Of a DNA stretch of 64,000 nt, positions 46,228-55,215 are shown piece after piece. The stretch is from Parapedobacter defluvii (GTDB lineage: Bacteria; Bacteroidota; Bacteroidia; Sphingobacteriales; Sphingobacteriaceae). Each line of letters starts with the position of its first letter. Within the stretch, counting starts at the first letter, position 1. Location of the stretch: positions 62,001 to 126,000 of the forward strand of contig NZ_BMIK01000012.1 of NCBI RefSeq assembly GCF_014642075.1, written 5' to 3'. The notes under the pieces were generated by a model, which was given only the letters and a program-made list of their open reading frames with translations, did no database searches and was not told the DNA's origin. Both the position numbers and the translations under genes were made by a program.

Positions 46228-47928
46228 ATGAAGGTAATGAAAACTCTATATAAACTAGCGATCGTAAGTGTCTTATTTTGTGCGATATCGTGCAGCGATA
46301 AGCTCACGGAAGCGAACATCGATCCAAACGTTGTGGATCCGGCTACCGGGAATCCCAACATGATTATGCCGACCGTCCTGGCGACGGCCGCTACGGATTA
46401 CCTCCTTAAGGGATGGAACGAGCCAGCGGGTATCGTGCAACATATCCAGCACGACAGTTGGAACTCGGGAATAAATCACTATGACTGGACGCCTCAGGAT
46501 TGGACAAATTATTACGGTATGTTGCGGAACAACAACTACCTGCTGACCAGTCCCAACGCGTATCCCTTCCACGAAGGGGTTGCCCTCACGATGAAGGCAT
46601 TCATTTTCGGGATGATTACGGATTTGTGGGGCGATGCGCCGTACACCGATGCGTTGAAAGGGGATGAAGGACTTTTTGAACCCGTTTTTGATACGCAGGA
46701 AACCATTTATCGGGGGATTTTAGCCGATTTGCAGGCTGCTTCCGATATATTTGCAACCGGAGATAATTCCGGCTACCTGGCTGGGTATGACGTGTATTAT
46801 GGCGGGGATCCCGCAAAGTGGCAACGTTTTGCCAACAGCCTCATCCTCCGCTATGCGATGCGGATTTCCGAAAAGTTGCCCGATGTGGCAAAAGCTGAGA
46901 TTGAACGCGTAGCGGCTTCGGGAATTTACATCAAGACACCGGCAGACGATGCGGTGATTACCTACGTGGGTACACAAACGAGCAATGCGTGGCCGATTGA
47001 GGCTCCCTGGACCGGCGATAGTCCCTTCAGCAATTTTCGCAGGAGAAAACCGGGTCAAAAACTAATCGATCAACTGTTGTCTACACAAGACCCCCGTTTG
47101 GCTGTTTGGTGGAGCCCGGTTCAGGTACAATGGGTGGCCGACCCAACGTTGGGCCGGTATATGGATGACGCCATTTATCGGAATGATGAGCGACTCAGTG
47201 TGGTTACATTGCCCGATGCAGAATTCGAACAGGCAATTGCCGCCGGTAATAAATTCACACGGCGGTTTAACCCTAACCTGAAAGGTGCAAACGATCCCGA
47301 GCTGAATACCGATCTTTATGTGGGATTACCGGCAGGATTAGTATCGCCGGATAGTTATAACGGCAATCCGGACGCTGGCCAAGACAAACCGAACCAGCAT
47401 GTATCCTTGATGTCCCATTTGTATCGGAACCACTCAGATCCCGAACTGATGAAATCCAGGATCATATCGTCGGCCGAAGTGAGTTTTATCCTTGCAGAAG
47501 CTGCTTTGAAGGGATGGTCCGTCAATGGGAGTGCGGAGTCCCATTACCTGGATGGCATCCGGAATTCATTGATTACCTGGAAGCAGGAAGGTGCATATGC
47601 GGATTTTGTGACCAGGGAAGGAGTTGCGTTTAACAGCGCCACGGCGTTGCAGCAAATCATCACGCAAAAGTGGATAGCCAGCTGGACAGGTGCGGTGGAA
47701 GCTTGGATGGATTTCAGAAGGACCGGATGGCCGGATCTCAAGCCGGGTCCCGCCTCTGCACAGCCTGTCTTGCCCGTGCGGTTCATCTATGGATCGGCAG
47801 AGCAGTTGGCCAATTCGGCCAATATCGCGGAAGCCATAAAGCGTCTGGAACAAAATCAATACAGTAATCAGCCCAATAGCCAGTGGTCTAAACCCTGGAT
47901 TATACAAGGAACAGGCAAACCGTGGTAA
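46228..47928 (+). CDS. SusD/RagB-family glycan-binding lipoprotein 2
   Basis: A 566-residue surface lipoprotein (lipobox CAISC) similar to the SusD at 38264, with ANIDPNVVDPATGNPN near the start and SKPWIIQGTGKPW at the end. It binds oligosaccharides for SusC2. Its last codon (TGG) and stop (TAA) form the loop of a perfect 11-bp hairpin, and a strong terminator lies about 40 nt further on, so the operon ends here. Confidence 0.9.
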   Translation: MKVMKTLYKLAIVSVLFCAISCSDKLTEANIDPNVVDPATGNPNMIMPTVLATAATDYLLKGWNEPAGIVQHIQHDSWNSGINHYDWTPQDWTNYYGMLRNNNYLLTSPNAYPFHEGVALTMKAFIFGMITDLWGDAPYTDALKGDEGLFEPVFDTQETIYRGILADLQAASDIFATGDNSGYLAGYDVYYGGDPAKWQRFANSLILRYAMRISEKLPDVAKAEIERVAASGIYIKTPADDAVITYVGTQTSNAWPIEAPWTGDSPFSNFRRRKPGQKLIDQLLSTQDPRLAVWWSPVQVQWVADPTLGRYMDDAIYRNDERLSVVTLPDAEFEQAIAAGNKFTRRFNPNLKGANDPELNTDLYVGLPAGLVSPDSYNGNPDAGQDKPNQHVSLMSHLYRNHSDPELMKSRIISSAEVSFILAEAALKGWSVNGSAESHYLDGIRNSLITWKQEGAYADFVTREGVAFNSATALQQIITQKWIASWTGAVEAWMDFRRTGWPDLKPGPASAQPVLPVRFIYGSAEQLANSANIAEAIKRLEQNQYSNQPNSQWSKPWIIQGTGKPW

Positions 47929-47939
47929 CGGTTTGCCTG
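47912..47939. repeat. Perfect 11-bp inverted repeat over the susD2 stop codon
   Basis: CAGGCAAACCG (47912-47922) and CGGTTTGCCTG (47929-47939) are exact complements; the 6-nt loop is TGGTAA, the last sense codon and stop. No T run follows. It may protect the mRNA 3' end, affect termination or be a protein site. Confidence 0.85.
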
Positions 47940-47970
47940 AAACTTGAAACCCACAAAGGTAGTTGTATAA

Positions 47971-47996
47971 GTTGGATTGCAAAATCCAACTTTTTT
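47971..47996 (+). terminator. Intrinsic terminator after the SusCD2 operon
   Basis: GTTGGATT (47971-47978) pairs with AATCCAAC (47983-47990) around a GCAA tetraloop, followed by TTTTTT at 47991-47996. The T run overlaps the -33 box of the next promoter. Confidence 0.88.
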
Positions 47997-48024
47997 GCGT
48001 TTATGGCTGATCTTATTATCTTTA
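47994..48024 (+). promoter_or_regulatory. Bacteroidota-type promoter for the PSD1 operon
   Basis: TTTG at 47994-47997, a 19-nt spacer, then TATCTTTA at 48017-48024 (one mismatch to TAnnTTTG). It lacks the shared upstream element. The leader to the ATG at 48122 is about 90 nt. Confidence 0.55.
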
Positions 48025-48121
48025 CGCTTCGCAATTTGTACTAGCTATTGGCAGGATTAAACAATGAAGTGCCTCCGATGGTTAATACCTGTGAAAATGG
48101 CGCTAACGAACTAAACAGCCT

Positions 48122-50881
48122 ATGTGGTATAGATCAAAGCTTTTTGTCGTTTCGATTATCGGGGTAGCCATTGTATGGGGGATCTTCAGCCTATCGCCGG
48201 AAGACGAGGTTGATTTCAGTACAGAGATTAAGCCCATTATCAATAAACACTGCATCTCCTGCCACGGTGGCGTAAAGAAAAACGGCGGATTCAGCCTGCT
48301 TTTTGAAGAGGAAGCGTTTGCCGAAACCAAATCGGGTAAGCCCGCGATCGTTCCGGGGGATGCTGAACACAGCGAGCTTATTCGCCGGTTAACCGCGGAA
48401 GATCCTGAAGAACGGATGCCCTACGATGCGCCCCCGCTTAGCAAAGCCGAAATCAAACTGCTTACCAAATGGGTGAACCAGGGTGCAAAGTGGGGAGAGC
48501 ATTGGGCATATTCACTTCCCAAAGAGGTAAAGGTACCCCGTACCGGCTTTGCGTTGGCGGCTTTTTGGAATCTTTGGGACAGCCCGTCGTTGCATAGCGA
48601 TATTGATTATTTTATCAAAGCCAAGCACAAAGAGCAGGGGCTGGCATTTTCGCCGGAGGCAGATCGGGCTACGTTGCTCCGCAGGCTGTTTTTGGATCTG
48701 GTCGGTCTGCCGCCTTCGCCCGAACAGGTGGAGTCGTTTGTGAACGATAAGCGACCGGACGCTTATGACCGGCGTGTCGATAGTTTACTGGCTTCGCCCC
48801 ATTTCGGCGAACGCTGGGCTTCCTGGTGGCTTGATATGGCGCGTTATGCCGATACCAAGGGGTATGAGAAAGACCCGTCCCGCGAAATATGGGCCTATCG
48901 CGATTGGGTTATCAAGGCGTTTAACAGCGATATGCCTTTCACCCAATTCACGATTGAACAATTGGCTGGCGACCTGCTTCCCAATGCTTCAAAGGATCAG
49001 CTCATTGCCACTGCTTTCCACCGCAACACCATGACAAACGATGAAGGCGGTACCGAAGACGAGGAGTTCCGCGTTGCAGCGGTTATCGACCGTGTCAATA
49101 CCACATACCAAACCTGGCTGTCGACCACCTTTGAATGCGTGCAATGCCACAGCCACACCTACGATCCCATCAAGTTTGAAGAATATTATAAGTCGTTGGC
49201 TTTCTTTAACAACACACGCGACGAAGATACGCCCGCAGATTATCCGACCCTCCGTTTTTTTAACGGGGAAGACAGTCTGCAGATTGAACGAGTTAAACAA
49301 TGGGTGGGCAGATACGCAGATGCCGAGCGGGTGACTGCCACAGATCGGTTCCTGTATACCCTCGAACCCAAAATCCACGCTCACTCGTGCGACCAATTGA
49401 TCAACGGAGCGTTGGTCGATACCAAATGGCTCGGAATCCGGAATGGGGGGAGCGCACGGATACCTGCCGTTACGGTAGGCGATAACGATGTGTTTTATAT
49501 GAATTACAACTCGGGCACACCGGGAGGCGAAATGGAAATGCGGTTGGGGACACTCAGTGGTCCGCTATTGGCGAGGGCGAAGCTGAAACCCACCCAAGGT
49601 ACGGAAACCGTTGCGATTCCGACAACAACCCCGAAAGGTAAGCACGATATCTACCTGATATTTAAGAACGCTTCGCTGCCACCGGGGCAAGCGGTTTGCC
49701 TTGCGGAATGGATGACTTTTCGCCAGCCGTTACCCGGTACCCATCAGGAGGGCTACGCTGAATTGGATGAATCTTTCCTGCAACTGATCAACCGCAGAAC
49801 ACCCTCCGTGCCGATACTCGTTGAGAATCCACCCGAAATGGCCCGTGAGACCCCCATCTTTGAACGCGGCAATTGGTTGGTTCACGGGCCGGTGGTCGAG
49901 CCGGATGTGCCCAAGTCGCTCAATGACTTTCCCGATGGTGCGCCACGCAACCGCCTGGGATTTGCCCAATGGCTCGTCAGTGAGGAGAATCCACTTACCG
50001 CACGCACCTTAGTCAACCGGGTTTGGGCACAGCTATTCGGACAGGGAATCGTTGAGCCACTGGGCGACATGGGTACGCAGAGCGATCCGCCTACCCATCC
50101 CGAATTGCTGGACTGGCTCGCACTGCAATTCATGCATGAAATGGATTGGAGCGTAAAAAGTCTACTTAAAGAGCTCGTTACATCCACCACTTACCGGCAG
50201 TCATCGGTAATGACCAAGGAAACCGCTGAAAAAGATCCTTCCAATAAGTACTATGCCCGTGGCCCCCGGTTCCGGCTTTCCGCCGAACAGATACGCGACC
50301 AGGCGCTTGCGGTAAGCGGTCTGCTGAGTACGAAGATGTATGGACCCAGTGTCATGCCCCACCAACCCGAAGGGGTATGGATGAGTGTATACAGCGGCGA
50401 ACGTTGGGAAACCAGCCCGGGAGAGGACAGATATCGGAGAGGGGTGTACACCTTTATCAAGCGGACGAGTCCTTACCCGTCCTACATAACGTTCGATGCC
50501 TCCAGCCGGGAAGTATGTTTGATAGACCGGATAACAACCAATACGCCCCTGCAGGCACTTACTACGCTAAATGATCCGGTCTATATGGAAGCCGCCGTTC
50601 ACCTGGCCAAGCGTATGGTCGAGACCGGGGCAGGGGATGTTGCCGAATCCATCCGGTCGGGATACCGCGCGGTTATGCAACGGCCACTTTCCCGGGATAA
50701 GCTCCCAGCGTTTGAAAAACTTTACCAAGAGGCATATCGTCACTACCGGGAAAAACCGGCAGAGGCGGGTAAGTTGATCGGGGGGGCATCCGGTACGGCA
50801 GAAACGGATGCCTGTACAGCGGCGTATACGATGGTGGCCAATGCCCTCCTTAATCTCGATGAATTCCTCACAAAATCATAA
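48122..50881 (+). CDS. PSCyt/DUF1549/PSD1 (DUF1553) cytochrome-c domain protein
   Basis: A 919-residue protein with one N-terminal membrane helix (VVSIIGVAIVWGIFSL). It holds a c-type heme motif CISCH (Cys44-His48), a DUF1549 domain with a second CxxCH (Cys339-His343, CVQCHSHTYDP) and a C-terminal PSD1/DUF1553 domain (NRLGFAQWLVSEENPLTARTLVNRVW). The architecture is typical of Planctomycetes, where it occurs beside glycan and sulfatase genes; its reaction is unknown. It likely acts on the outer side of the inner membrane. The DUF1501 gene starts 3 nt after its stop and a further cytochrome gene follows. Confidence 0.88.
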   Translation: MWYRSKLFVVSIIGVAIVWGIFSLSPEDEVDFSTEIKPIINKHCISCHGGVKKNGGFSLLFEEEAFAETKSGKPAIVPGDAEHSELIRRLTAEDPEERMPYDAPPLSKAEIKLLTKWVNQGAKWGEHWAYSLPKEVKVPRTGFALAAFWNLWDSPSLHSDIDYFIKAKHKEQGLAFSPEADRATLLRRLFLDLVGLPPSPEQVESFVNDKRPDAYDRRVDSLLASPHFGERWASWWLDMARYADTKGYEKDPSREIWAYRDWVIKAFNSDMPFTQFTIEQLAGDLLPNASKDQLIATAFHRNTMTNDEGGTEDEEFRVAAVIDRVNTTYQTWLSTTFECVQCHSHTYDPIKFEEYYKSLAFFNNTRDEDTPADYPTLRFFNGEDSLQIERVKQWVGRYADAERVTATDRFLYTLEPKIHAHSCDQLINGALVDTKWLGIRNGGSARIPAVTVGDNDVFYMNYNSGTPGGEMEMRLGTLSGPLLARAKLKPTQGTETVAIPTTTPKGKHDIYLIFKNASLPPGQAVCLAEWMTFRQPLPGTHQEGYAELDESFLQLINRRTPSVPILVENPPEMARETPIFERGNWLVHGPVVEPDVPKSLNDFPDGAPRNRLGFAQWLVSEENPLTARTLVNRVWAQLFGQGIVEPLGDMGTQSDPPTHPELLDWLALQFMHEMDWSVKSLLKELVTSTTYRQSSVMTKETAEKDPSNKYYARGPRFRLSAEQIRDQALAVSGLLSTKMYGPSVMPHQPEGVWMSVYSGERWETSPGEDRYRRGVYTFIKRTSPYPSYITFDASSREVCLIDRITTNTPLQALTTLNDPVYMEAAVHLAKRMVETGAGDVAESIRSGYRAVMQRPLSRDKLPAFEKLYQEAYRHYREKPAEAGKLIGGASGTAETDACTAAYTMVANALLNLDEFLTKS

Positions 50882-50884
50882 CCC

Positions 50885-52345
50885 ATGGATAAATTACTGA
50901 AAGAAGCACAAGAAGCCGAATTAAGAGCCATCACCCGGCGCCATTTCCTGATGGAATGCGTGGCAGGCGTGGGCGGCCTGGCTTTGGGATCCATGTTGGG
51001 GGGATGCATGGGGGCGCGTTCTAGTAGCGGTTCACTCGCTTCCCGGCTTCCCCATTTTCCCGGACGCGCGAAAAGTGTCATTTACCTGCATATGGCCGGT
51101 GCGCCGTCGCAGTTGGAGTTATTTGATTACAAACCGGAATTGCAGAAGCTCCACAATCAGTTATGTCCGCAGTCGTTGCTCGAAGGCAAAAAGTTTGCGT
51201 TCATCCGCGGCACCCCCAAAATGTTGGGGCCGCAAGCAACCTTCCGCCAGCATGGCGATAGTGGTGCGTGGATATCCGATCTCCTTCCGCATTTTTCAAC
51301 GGTGGCAGATGAGGTAAGTTTCCTGAAGGCGGTGCATACCGATCAGTTTAATCATGGGCCCGCCCAACTTTTCATGCACACCGGGCACGCCCGTTTGGGA
51401 AGACCCAGTATTGGATCATGGGTAACCTACGGACTTGGTACGGAGAACAGTAACCTTCCGGGTTTTGTGGTGTTGACCTCCGGTGGCAAAACCCCCGATG
51501 CGGGAAAGAGTGTATGGGGCAGCGGCTTTCTTCCATCGGTATATCAAGGGGTACAATGCCGGTCGCACGGCGATCCGGTGCTGTATATCAGTGATCCCGA
51601 GGGGATGGACCGGGATATGAAGCGGAAGGCAATTGACGCCATCGGCGCGGTGAACAGGGAGGAGTATGCGACCTATAAAGACCCGGAAATCCTGACCCGT
51701 ATCGCCCAATACGAAATGGCTTATAAAATGCAGGTAGCCGTACCGGAGGTAATGAACATCAACAACGAGCCCGAATACATCCACGAATTGTATGGCACGC
51801 AACCAGGCAAGGAGTCCTTTGCAAATAATTGCCTTTTGGCACGCAAGCTGGTGGAACAGGGTGTACGCTTCGTACAGCTGTTTGATTGGGGATGGGATAG
51901 CCACGGAACGGGCGCAGATACCGCACTCGATCTAGGTTTCCGGAATAAATGCCGTGAAATCGACCGGCCTATGACAGCTTTGTTGCTGGACCTGAAACAA
52001 AGAGGTCTTCTGGATGAAACGTTGGTGGTATGGGGTGGAGAATTCGGCCGGACCCCGATGCAGGAAAACAGGGACAACAAGGACATGCCCTTTGCCGGCC
52101 GTGACCATCATCCCGATGCATATACGATATGGATGGCCGGGGGTGGCGTGAAACAAGGAGTCTCCTGGGGGGAGACTGACGAAATCGGCTTTTCTGCGGT
52201 TAACGGCAGTACCTCTGTTCATGACGTCCATGCCACGATGCTTCACCTGCTGGGCTTCGACCACGAGAAGTTTACCTATGAATTCCAGGGGCGTCCCTTC
52301 CGGCTCACCGATGTGGAAGGGAACGTCATCCGGGCACTTGTTTGA
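50885..52345 (+). CDS. DUF1501 protein, Tat lipoprotein
   Basis: A 486-residue protein with a twin-arginine motif (ITRRHFLMEC) and a lipobox-like LGGC soon after, so probably exported folded and lipid anchored. The body is the DUF1501 domain, which has an alkaline-phosphatase/sulfatase-like fold: SVIYLHMAGAPSQLELFDYKP, TDQFNHGPAQLFMHTG, VVWGGEFGRTP and AGRDHHPDAY. DUF1501 genes commonly accompany PSD1-type genes, as here (3-nt gap). Its reaction is not known. Confidence 0.88.
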   Translation: MDKLLKEAQEAELRAITRRHFLMECVAGVGGLALGSMLGGCMGARSSSGSLASRLPHFPGRAKSVIYLHMAGAPSQLELFDYKPELQKLHNQLCPQSLLEGKKFAFIRGTPKMLGPQATFRQHGDSGAWISDLLPHFSTVADEVSFLKAVHTDQFNHGPAQLFMHTGHARLGRPSIGSWVTYGLGTENSNLPGFVVLTSGGKTPDAGKSVWGSGFLPSVYQGVQCRSHGDPVLYISDPEGMDRDMKRKAIDAIGAVNREEYATYKDPEILTRIAQYEMAYKMQVAVPEVMNINNEPEYIHELYGTQPGKESFANNCLLARKLVEQGVRFVQLFDWGWDSHGTGADTALDLGFRNKCREIDRPMTALLLDLKQRGLLDETLVVWGGEFGRTPMQENRDNKDMPFAGRDHHPDAYTIWMAGGGVKQGVSWGETDEIGFSAVNGSTSVHDVHATMLHLLGFDHEKFTYEFQGRPFRLTDVEGNVIRALV

Positions 52346-52394
52346 TTTTAATAGCTGATTCTACGAACCTTTTGAAAACCTGCTACGGAAGTTA

Positions 52395-53831
52395 ATGGAA
52401 AATAACGGTGACTTACTCCTTTTCCTTGGGAGGTGGCATCCTTTGCTGGTACACCTTCCCATTGGCATGTTAATCATGGCCTTTGTCCTGGCGTTGCTCA
52501 GCCGGAAGAAAGCCTATTCGTCTTTGGCTCCCGCGGTATCGATTACCCTTCTTTTTGGCGCCACCGCTGCCGTGGTAGCAAGTGTTACAGGGTATCTGCT
52601 GTCCCTCAGCGGTGGCTACGATGTGCGTACACTTTCGCTCCACCAGTGGGTAGGCATCAGTACAGCCTTGGTGAGCGTGTTGTGCTGGCTGCTGTACCGT
52701 AAACCGGTTGATATGAGGGATGTGTTTTATCGGATCAGAAAAGGGCGTTTCGCAGTGCTTGGCCTTATGCTTGCATTGCTTGGTATTGCCGGGCATTTTG
52801 GGGGTACGCTTACACACGGAGATGGATATTTGACGGAAGCCCTGCCCGCTCCGATGCGGAAACTGATAGGTTGGCAGCCCGAGGTGGTAACCATCGAAAA
52901 TGTGCAGGAGGCGGCCGTTTATACAGCTATCATCCAACCCATCTTCCGGCAACGCTGTCAAAGCTGCCACGGCACGAAAAAACAGGAGGGCGAATTGGCG
53001 TTGCATACCTTCGAAGCATTAATCAAAGGCGGGGAAAGCGGGCAAGCCATCGTTGCTGGGGATACGCTGGGAAGTGAGCTGTACCGGCGTTTGACACTGC
53101 CCGAGGGCGATGAAGACCGGATGCCGCCCAAAGGGCGTACACCGATCAGTGATCACCAGATCCGGTTGATTGCCTGGTGGATTGATGCCGGTGCACCTAA
53201 CGATAAACTGGTGAAGGAAATGGCTCAGCCTGAAGAAATTCAACCCATATTGCTGGGGTTGGAGGGGGGTGATACAAAAACAGCCCTGGGTAAGGAGCCT
53301 GTACTAACTTATGAGGATATTCCGCCCGTTAAGCAGGAGGCCGTTGACAAGCTGTTGGCCAAGGGAATGACGGTTGTGCCTGTTGCGGAAAATAAAAATC
53401 AGGTCATCGTCAGTGCCATCAACTACCCTGCATTCAGCGATGGCGATGCCGAGCTATTGCTTGAACTGGGTGCTAATATCGCGCAGCTTAAGCTGGGTGG
53501 AACACAGATTACGGATGCTGCATTGAAACATTTCGGAAAGCTGACCGGATTGCGGCAGCTCCATCTGGAAAATACGGCGATAACCGATGAAGGTATCGCC
53601 TACCTGAAAGACTGCGGGCAGTTGTGGTACCTCAATCTGGTTCATACCGGTGTAACGGATAAAGGCATTCAGGTGCTGAATCAAATTCCAGGCTTGCGCA
53701 CCTTGTATCTGTATGAGACGGCGGTGACCCCCAACGGTATTGCTGCACTCGTCCAAGCTGCTCCGGAATTGAAGATTGACACGGGCAACTACCAATTGCC
53801 GGCATTGCCTTCCGATACTGTGGTGTATTAA
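52395..53831 (+). CDS. Membrane c-type cytochrome with leucine-rich repeats
   Basis: A 478-residue protein. The N-terminal part has four hydrophobic helices (DUF2231-like; HPLLVHLPIGMLIMAF, then three more to about residue 145). A cytochrome-c-like domain has heme motif CQSCH (Cys188-His192) and ends with RMPPKGRTP. The C-terminal third consists of leucine-rich repeats (QLKLGGTQITDAALKHFG; LRQLHLENTAITDEGIAYL). It is the third gene of the PSD1 module and may pass electrons from its partners to the respiratory chain (inference). The LRR part may bind a partner. Confidence 0.82.
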   Translation: MENNGDLLLFLGRWHPLLVHLPIGMLIMAFVLALLSRKKAYSSLAPAVSITLLFGATAAVVASVTGYLLSLSGGYDVRTLSLHQWVGISTALVSVLCWLLYRKPVDMRDVFYRIRKGRFAVLGLMLALLGIAGHFGGTLTHGDGYLTEALPAPMRKLIGWQPEVVTIENVQEAAVYTAIIQPIFRQRCQSCHGTKKQEGELALHTFEALIKGGESGQAIVAGDTLGSELYRRLTLPEGDEDRMPPKGRTPISDHQIRLIAWWIDAGAPNDKLVKEMAQPEEIQPILLGLEGGDTKTALGKEPVLTYEDIPPVKQEAVDKLLAKGMTVVPVAENKNQVIVSAINYPAFSDGDAELLLELGANIAQLKLGGTQITDAALKHFGKLTGLRQLHLENTAITDEGIAYLKDCGQLWYLNLVHTGVTDKGIQVLNQIPGLRTLYLYETAVTPNGIAALVQAAPELKIDTGNYQLPALPSDTVVY

Positions 53832-53832
53832 T

Positions 53833-53863
53833 TTTGAGGTTACGGTCGATCTTGCTACCTTTA
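53833..53863 (+). promoter_or_regulatory. Bacteroidota-type promoter for the esterase gene
   Basis: TTTG at 53833-53836, a 19-nt spacer, then TACCTTTA at 53856-53863. One mismatch to TAnnTTTG. The ATG is 37 nt further on. No shared upstream element. Confidence 0.6.
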
Positions 53864-53900
53864 TCCGTATAATTGTTACTCATTATAGGCCTTATAAACA

Positions 53901-55208
53901 ATGAATAGACGATCTTTTATCCGTTCCTCCATTGCGCTCTACGGTGCGTTGGTTTTTGCATTGACCTCCTTTGGGCAATCCCGTCCACCGCATCCCATTC
54001 AGGTGCTGGTATCACCGGATAAGCCGGATTGGACCTACCATACAGGTGAAGAAGCTACGTTTACGATACGGATTTTGAAGCACCAGGTCCCAATGGAAGA
54101 TGTGGAGGTAACGTATGCAGTAGGACCGGAGAAAATGAAGCCCGTTAATCAGGGAACGTTGAAGTTAAAAGGAGGCGTTGCAACGGTAAAAGGCAAATTA
54201 ACCGATCCCGGTTTTTTGCGGTGTGAAGCGCTGATTACGGTAGATGGTGCGGATTACCGGGGCCTCGCCACGGCTGGATATGCGCCGGAAAGCATCCAGC
54301 CCACACAAATCCTGCCAGACGATTTCTGGGAATTCTGGGATAACGCCAAGGCGGAAGCTGCAAAAGTTCCGTTGGATGCCAAACTGACGTTAGTTGCAGA
54401 TCGCTGCACCGAAAAAGCCGATGTCTATCAGGTGGATATTCAGAATTACCAAACGGGAAGCCGGATCTATGGCATTTTAGCCAAGCCCAAAACACCGGGT
54501 AAGTATCCCGCTGTGCTGCAGGTACCGGGTGCCGGCATCCGCCCTTATTACGGGATTGTGGATTTGGCAGAACGGGGTATAATTACGCTACAGATCGGTA
54601 TCCACGGTATTCCGGTAATTTATGAAACGGGATTGTACAACAATCTTGCTGCGGGAGCGCTGAAGAACTATCAATTTTTCAACTTGGATGACCGGGACCA
54701 ATATTATTACAAGCGGGTTTACCTGGGGTGCGTGCGTGCGATCGATTACCTGTTCTCTCTGCCCGAATTTGACGGTTCCAACCTTGCCGTGTGGGGCGGA
54801 AGCCAGGGAGGTGCGCTATCCATCGTCACGGCAGCGTTAGATAACCGGGTAACACATTTGGTGTCCTTATATCCCGCGTTATGCGACCTGACGGGCTATC
54901 TGCACGGGCGGGCCGGGGGATGGCCGCATATGTTCAACGACGCCAACGCTCCTTTTATGGCCAAGGAAGAAAAAATCAAGGTATCGGCTTATTATGACGT
55001 GGTGAATTTTGCACGTTCTGTTAAGGTACCGGGGTTTTATACCTGGGGGTACAACGATGAAACGTGCCCACCCACCTCGTTTTATTCAGCCTATAATCAG
55101 ATACAGGCATCCAAGGAATTATACCTAATGCCAGAGACGGGGCACTGGACGTTTCCCGAGCAACAGACGAAGGTACAGGAGTGGCTGCTGAAGCAGCTAT
55201 TGAAATGA
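53901..55208 (+). CDS. Acetyl-xylan-esterase-family (AXE1) exported hydrolase
   Basis: A 435-residue exported protein whose start MNRRSFIRSS resembles a twin-arginine signal. An immunoglobulin-like domain (about residues 30-130) is followed by an AXE1/cephalosporin-deacetylase-type alpha/beta hydrolase: nucleophile Ser301 in WGGSQGGALS, Asp in YNDETCPP and His in PETGHWTFP. It likely removes acetyl or similar esters from sugars. It has an ordinary promoter and is 7 nt from the FMN-protein gene downstream. Confidence 0.82.
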   Translation: MNRRSFIRSSIALYGALVFALTSFGQSRPPHPIQVLVSPDKPDWTYHTGEEATFTIRILKHQVPMEDVEVTYAVGPEKMKPVNQGTLKLKGGVATVKGKLTDPGFLRCEALITVDGADYRGLATAGYAPESIQPTQILPDDFWEFWDNAKAEAAKVPLDAKLTLVADRCTEKADVYQVDIQNYQTGSRIYGILAKPKTPGKYPAVLQVPGAGIRPYYGIVDLAERGIITLQIGIHGIPVIYETGLYNNLAAGALKNYQFFNLDDRDQYYYKRVYLGCVRAIDYLFSLPEFDGSNLAVWGGSQGGALSIVTAALDNRVTHLVSLYPALCDLTGYLHGRAGGWPHMFNDANAPFMAKEEKIKVSAYYDVVNFARSVKVPGFYTWGYNDETCPPTSFYSAYNQIQASKELYLMPETGHWTFPEQQTKVQEWLLKQLLK

Positions 55209-55215
55209 GAATGAC

